Notes under the pieces: model-generated
The model's input: the letters and a program-made list of their open reading frames with translations, nothing else
Database searches by the model: none
Told to the model about the DNA's origin: nothing
Assembly (NCBI GenBank): GCA_018398765.1
Contig: JAHBMJ010002933.1
Span: 5,033 to 15,770, forward strand
Direction of reading: 5' to 3'
Source: Chromera velia
Lineage: Eukaryota; Sar; Chromeraceae
Length of the DNA stretch: 10,738 bases
Position numbers and translations under genes: made by a program
Part shown: positions 8,367-10,738 of the stretch, one piece after another
How positions within the stretch are numbered: the stretch's first letter is position 1
How the letters are laid out: every line of letters starts with the position of its first letter

Positions 8367-9171
8367 AAAGGGGAAATGGAAGGAGGATGAAGGAGTGAAA
8401 TAAGTAAATGAAAAGATTGATTTGCTTGCATGTGTTTCTGCTTTCTCCTATGCCTGTTCCCCTTGTTCTGCCCCAAACTGGGTTTCCAAGCTGGTACCTC
8501 CTTTGTGGAGGATTTTCCGCCATAATATGGGACCTGCCCCGCTGAATTCTATGTACCCTCTGGGCTCTGTTGTTTGTGGTCTGCCCTCTGGAGTCCGCCT
8601 TTGGGGCTTCTCTTTCGAGTCTGAATGAAAAAGCAACAAACTTGGGAACAGTTATACGGGTGGAATAAAGAGAAAAGCAACCGATCATTTTATGCCGGAA
8701 GAGGAAAATGGTCCTTCTATATCCTTCTGGTAGGGGACGTTCATCGTGTAGATATAGGTTGTCTTGTTCGGTCTGGTCCGGTCTGGTCTCGTCCGGTGCG
8801 GAATGAGTCGGTATGGTGAGCGACTAAAAAAACAGGTCTGTGAGGATCCCATGGTTTTTCATAGGGCCTGGAAGCAAAGCGGAGGCTTTCATGTTCCCAT
8901 ATTTGGTGAGGGCTTGACGTGTTTGCTCTTCCGCCTACGGATTGCGAAGGAGACGGTAAGACAAACAGATCGAGGAAGGTTACAAATTTTTCTTTTCTCG
9001 TCTGCGCTCTTAAACTCTGCCTTCTTTCAAGTGTTGGCCACCGGTGTCAAAGGAACGAATGTGGGAAGGGGGTTAATAAGGAACAACAAGCGCCCCAACA
9101 GGTAAATCGCCCAGACTGGACGAGAACGGATTGTTAGTTTACAGTGGCTAGCGAATTGGAGGATCTTTCTA

Positions 9172-9183
9172 GCTCTGCTACTA
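9172..9183 (-). promoter_or_regulatory. Primer-binding site, Met-tRNA-like
   Basis: The minus strand directly after the 5' LTR reads TAGTAGCAGAGC. This matches 10 of 12 positions of TGGTATCAGAGC, the well-known primer-binding site complementary to initiator Met-tRNA in many plant LTR elements. There is no gap between LTR and site. It fixes the orientation of the element. Confidence 0.65.
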
Positions 9184-9569
9184 TGATATGTTCCAGGCTA
9201 GCAGTCTACGTATAAAGTCACATGATGAATGGAGATGCATCGGCCGTATTAAGTCCAAGGACTGTCAGATGGGGCTAGAAGAGAAAGGAAGTTTCAACCA
9301 GTGTGGATCGATCTGAGTGAAAAGCAAGCAGAAGCAATTATTTTGCCGTTCAGGGTTAATCCAGCCGTGGCCCCCGCCCTTGCACATGCGTGGGCGAGGT
9401 GCCTGGCCGGGGCATGCTGGAACTACTGTGTGGAACGATGTAAGACGCACCATACGACATCACAGCGGCACACAACAATGCGTGGGCGAGGTGCCTGGCC
9501 GGGGCATACCGGAACCACTGTGTAGAACGATGTAGGATGCACCATACAACATCACAGCGGCACACAACA
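9184..9569 (-). repeat. 5' LTR with internal 92-bp duplication
   Basis: Positions 9184-9477 align with the whole 3' LTR. A further 92 bp (9478-9569) repeats the U3 end. Both the inner and outer units end in CACACAACA, but only the outer end is next to the GGAT duplication. A TATA-like TTTATACG (minus strand, near 9209-9216) could be the promoter. Confidence 0.83.
9386..9569 (+). repeat. Two tandem 92-bp units in the 5' LTR
   Basis: Units 9386-9477 and 9478-9569 both start ATGCGTGGGCGAGGTGCCTG and end CACACAACA. They differ at about 7 positions, all transitions. The 3' LTR holds one such unit (8242-8333). Confidence 0.93.
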
Positions 9570-9573
9570 GGAT
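9570..9573 (+). repeat. Right target-site duplication GGAT
   Basis: GGAT immediately follows the CA end of the 5' LTR and matches 8035-8038. A further ATAGGATT at 9572-9579 resembles the left flank ATAGGATT (8032-8039), so the local repetition makes the exact TSD length uncertain. Confidence 0.7.
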
Positions 9574-10200
9574 AGGATTAGGGGGGGCATTGACTTAAAA
9601 TTTGTTCCTAGCGTCTGGCCTATACGTCTTTCATCTCTTCCTTCTGTCCTGGTTACTGCTCTCGCTACTAGCCCTCTCTCTCATGCGACCCCATACTTGA
9701 CGCTCCTCCATCTGAATGCCTTCTTCGGCATTTGCTAAGTACTTCCTACCCCTCAGTTATGACCAGTGCACTGCCTACTCCTCCTTCCTCCCAGCCCTCC
9801 CCCTACACTCCTCTGGTCCCCTGAATGCACACGCTTGCCGCTTTCAGGTGGGCAATCTACAGTCACGCTCAGATCCGGCCACAGGATAAGATTAGAATTG
9901 TTAAATACCGCTTGGGATAAATATTCATACCCATTATTTACTAGGTTATTTGGAGGGTCAAATACTGAATTTAGGTATAAAGTATTTATTCAGGTATTTA
10001 TAATCAACTCCTGGGGAATTCAGGGCCAACAACCTGAAATCGGGTATGCTTTGCGGAACTTTTTGTTCTGGAAAGTCTAGTGAAAAGTTTATAAAGGCTT
10101 AAAAAACCTCAAAACAGAGAGTAATCACCATCATTGGTGTGTCACAGCCCATGGCAATCATTTAAATGCGGAGAGTGTCAGACATACATACCATAAGTAG
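9574..10200. other. Repeat-like flanking DNA, no supported gene
   Basis: Pyrimidine-rich sequence (9600-9850) gives way to AT-rich DNA from about 9885. The AT-rich part includes related short motifs such as GTATTTAT and GAATTTAGG (about 9955-10000). The 104-aa open frame at 9766-10080 starts in C/T-rich sequence, has no domain and looks incidental. The base composition matches the DNA left of the LTR element, suggesting both sides are older repeat material. Confidence 0.35.
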
Positions 10201-10206
10201 TGACCA

Positions 10207-10247
10207 TGTTTGATTTGATTATATTTGATTTGATTTGATTTAATTTG
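10207..10247 (+). repeat. TTTGA-type short tandem repeat
   Basis: Reiterated TTTGA/TTTGATTTGA units with one ATA and one TTTAA variant. They lie just before a strong inverted repeat in AT-rich DNA. Confidence 0.88.
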
Positions 10248-10254
10248 AGCTTGA

Positions 10255-10279
10255 ACCTCAAATATTTGATATTTGAGGT
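10255..10279 (+). repeat. Perfect inverted repeat, 11-bp arms
   Basis: ACCTCAAATAT and ATATTTGAGGT are exact reverse complements separated by TTG, which can form a hairpin. A second short inverted repeat, GAGGT-AA-ACCTC (10287-10298), repeats the same GAGGT arm. No U tract follows and the context is eukaryotic, so this is not called a bacterial-type terminator. Confidence 0.9.
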
Positions 10280-10298
10280 AAGATTTGAGGTAAACCTC

Positions 10299-10542
10299 TT
10301 AGGGTTCCTCACTGAGTCACTGACTTACTGTCACTCTGATCATTTTTCTCATGACAATAGTTATCAGAACATTTCTAATGTGTGTTTCAAAAATTTAAAA
10401 AAATATAGATAAAATTATAACTTATCAGTTTCGTAAAAAAAATGTGCCTGTATGGCAGTGTATATACACTAGTCACTGAGACTCACTCTAGTACTAATAG
10501 AGATTAAGAACGTAAAATTGATAGATTTGAAATTGCATATGA
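10299..10542. other. AT-rich non-coding DNA with palindromes
   Basis: No gene is visible. There is a perfect 14-bp palindrome AGTGTATATACACT (10457-10470). Repeated CACTGAG/GAGTCACT motifs occur around 10308-10335 and 10470-10490. These might be subterminal motifs of a DNA transposon, but no terminal inverted repeat pair was found in the window. Confidence 0.35.
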
Positions 10543-10710
10543 CCTTTTGTTGATACGATAAAGTTAGGGACTGGTCCGTTCGACCCTGTCGGATTGTGTG
10601 ACATGTCTTTACGGGGTGTAAAATGTTTGCAGACGCTCAAAAAGGGGGCCGTAAAAGATGTTCCAGCACCAGAAAAGTCAACACAGCTGTTCGGGAAAAC
10701 GTTCAGCTGA
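10543..10710 (+). pseudogene. Short unrecognised open frame, possible exon or element remnant
   Basis: A stop-to-stop frame of 55 codons near the right edge has mixed composition, unlike the low-complexity frames elsewhere. It includes LGTGPFDPVGLCDMSL and VKDVPAPEKSTQLFGKTF. I do not recognise it. It could be a coding exon of a gene that continues beyond the window, a decayed transposon fragment, or chance. Confidence 0.15.
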
Positions 10711-10738
10711 TCGGTTTACCTCTGCATGAAGTAAAAGG

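Larger units (their letters stand above)
8334..9183 (-). other. Internal region of the TRIM-like element, no coding capacity
   Basis: 850 bp lie between the LTRs. No frame on either strand shows zinc-knuckle, protease DTG, RT YxDD, RNase H or integrase features. Around 8768-8800 there is a short reiteration of GGTCTGGTCC/GGTCTGGTCT. The rest is unrecognised unique sequence, perhaps packaging or dimerisation sequence kept from a parental element. Confidence 0.6.
8039..9569 (-). mobile_element. Non-autonomous LTR retrotransposon (TRIM-like), minus orientation
   Basis: Two direct repeats, 8039-8333 (295 bp) and 9184-9569 (386 bp), enclose 850 bp of internal DNA. Both repeats start with TG and end with CA, and the whole unit is flanked by GGAT (8035-8038 and 9570-9573). 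On the minus strand, a sequence resembling the Met-tRNA primer-binding site starts immediately inside the right repeat. An all-purine tract lies near the left repeat, so the 5' LTR is the right one. The internal region encodes no recognisable gag, protease, reverse transcriptase or integrase. Its longest minus frame (107 aa, 8365-8688) has no known motif. At about 1.5 kb it fits terminal-repeat retrotransposons in miniature, which rely on an autonomous partner elsewhere. The paired ends, TSD, PBS and PPT make the call fairly strong. The superfamily (Copia or Gypsy) cannot be told. Confidence 0.83.

Noticed and set aside
8157-9525. A short protein-like frame starting WIDLSEEQAEAIIL found in both LTRs (8157 and 9301)
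   Set aside because: Its conservation follows from LTR duplication. The frame lies in the LTR antisense to the element, has only GTG at the apparent start, and changes in its second half.
9386-9569. CRISPR-like array or tRNA-derived SINE in the 92-bp repeats
   Set aside because: The units are adjacent with no spacers, and no convincing A-box/B-box pair was found. The TG...CA ends and TSD explain them as LTR sequence.
8039-9569. Composite or inverted-repeat DNA transposon
   Set aside because: The long repeats are direct, not inverted. They have TG...CA ends with adjacent PBS-like and PPT-like sequences, which fits an LTR element better.

Overview
The window looks like nuclear DNA from a eukaryote with a compact-to-medium genome. 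It has one intron-containing protein gene with GT-AG splice sites (GTAAGT and GTGAGT donors), abundant microsatellites, and a retroelement-rich right flank. There are no bacterial-style operons, ribosome binding sites or rRNA/tRNA genes. The GC-rich coding sequence, the pyrimidine/purine-rich spacers and the KH-domain gene would fit a unicellular alga or protist (for example a chromerid or a stramenopile), but I cannot name the organism from the sequence.

Layout. Positions 1-1017 are upstream non-coding DNA. Positions about 1018-4298 (+) hold a KH-domain RNA-binding protein gene of at least four coding segments. The last two introns (2577-3008 and 3183-3710) are clear. The first junction, a frame change between about 1690 and 1850, is unresolved. 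The predicted protein is roughly 720-755 residues. It has two degenerate KH-like segments, a Q/P-rich linker, two KH domains with GxxG loops (GGGG and GKKG), and a Pro/Ala-rich tail with two PPPY motifs. Positions 4299-7820 are non-coding and crowded with simple repeats: a 375-bp GATG/GATC satellite, a poly-A tract, TTC and GAAT repeats, a TG/CG run, and a 38-bp unit present three times.

The most informative structure is at 8039-9569. It is a short non-autonomous LTR retrotransposon (TRIM-like) on the minus strand. Both LTRs read TG...CA and are flanked by a GGAT target-site duplication. A Met-tRNA-like primer-binding site abuts the 5' LTR and a polypurine tract lies near the 3' LTR. It carries no recognisable gag or pol. 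The 5' LTR contains an extra tandem copy of a 92-bp unit, and the two LTRs differ almost only by transitions. It appears to sit inside older AT-rich repeat DNA (about 7820-8038 and 9574-10738), the left part of which may be the 3' tail of a non-LTR element.

The KH gene is the only gene I can support. Its KH2 core exon is 174 nt, is flanked by phase-0 introns, and lies between complementary (CT)n and (GA)n tracts. That arrangement could allow in-frame exon skipping or circularisation.
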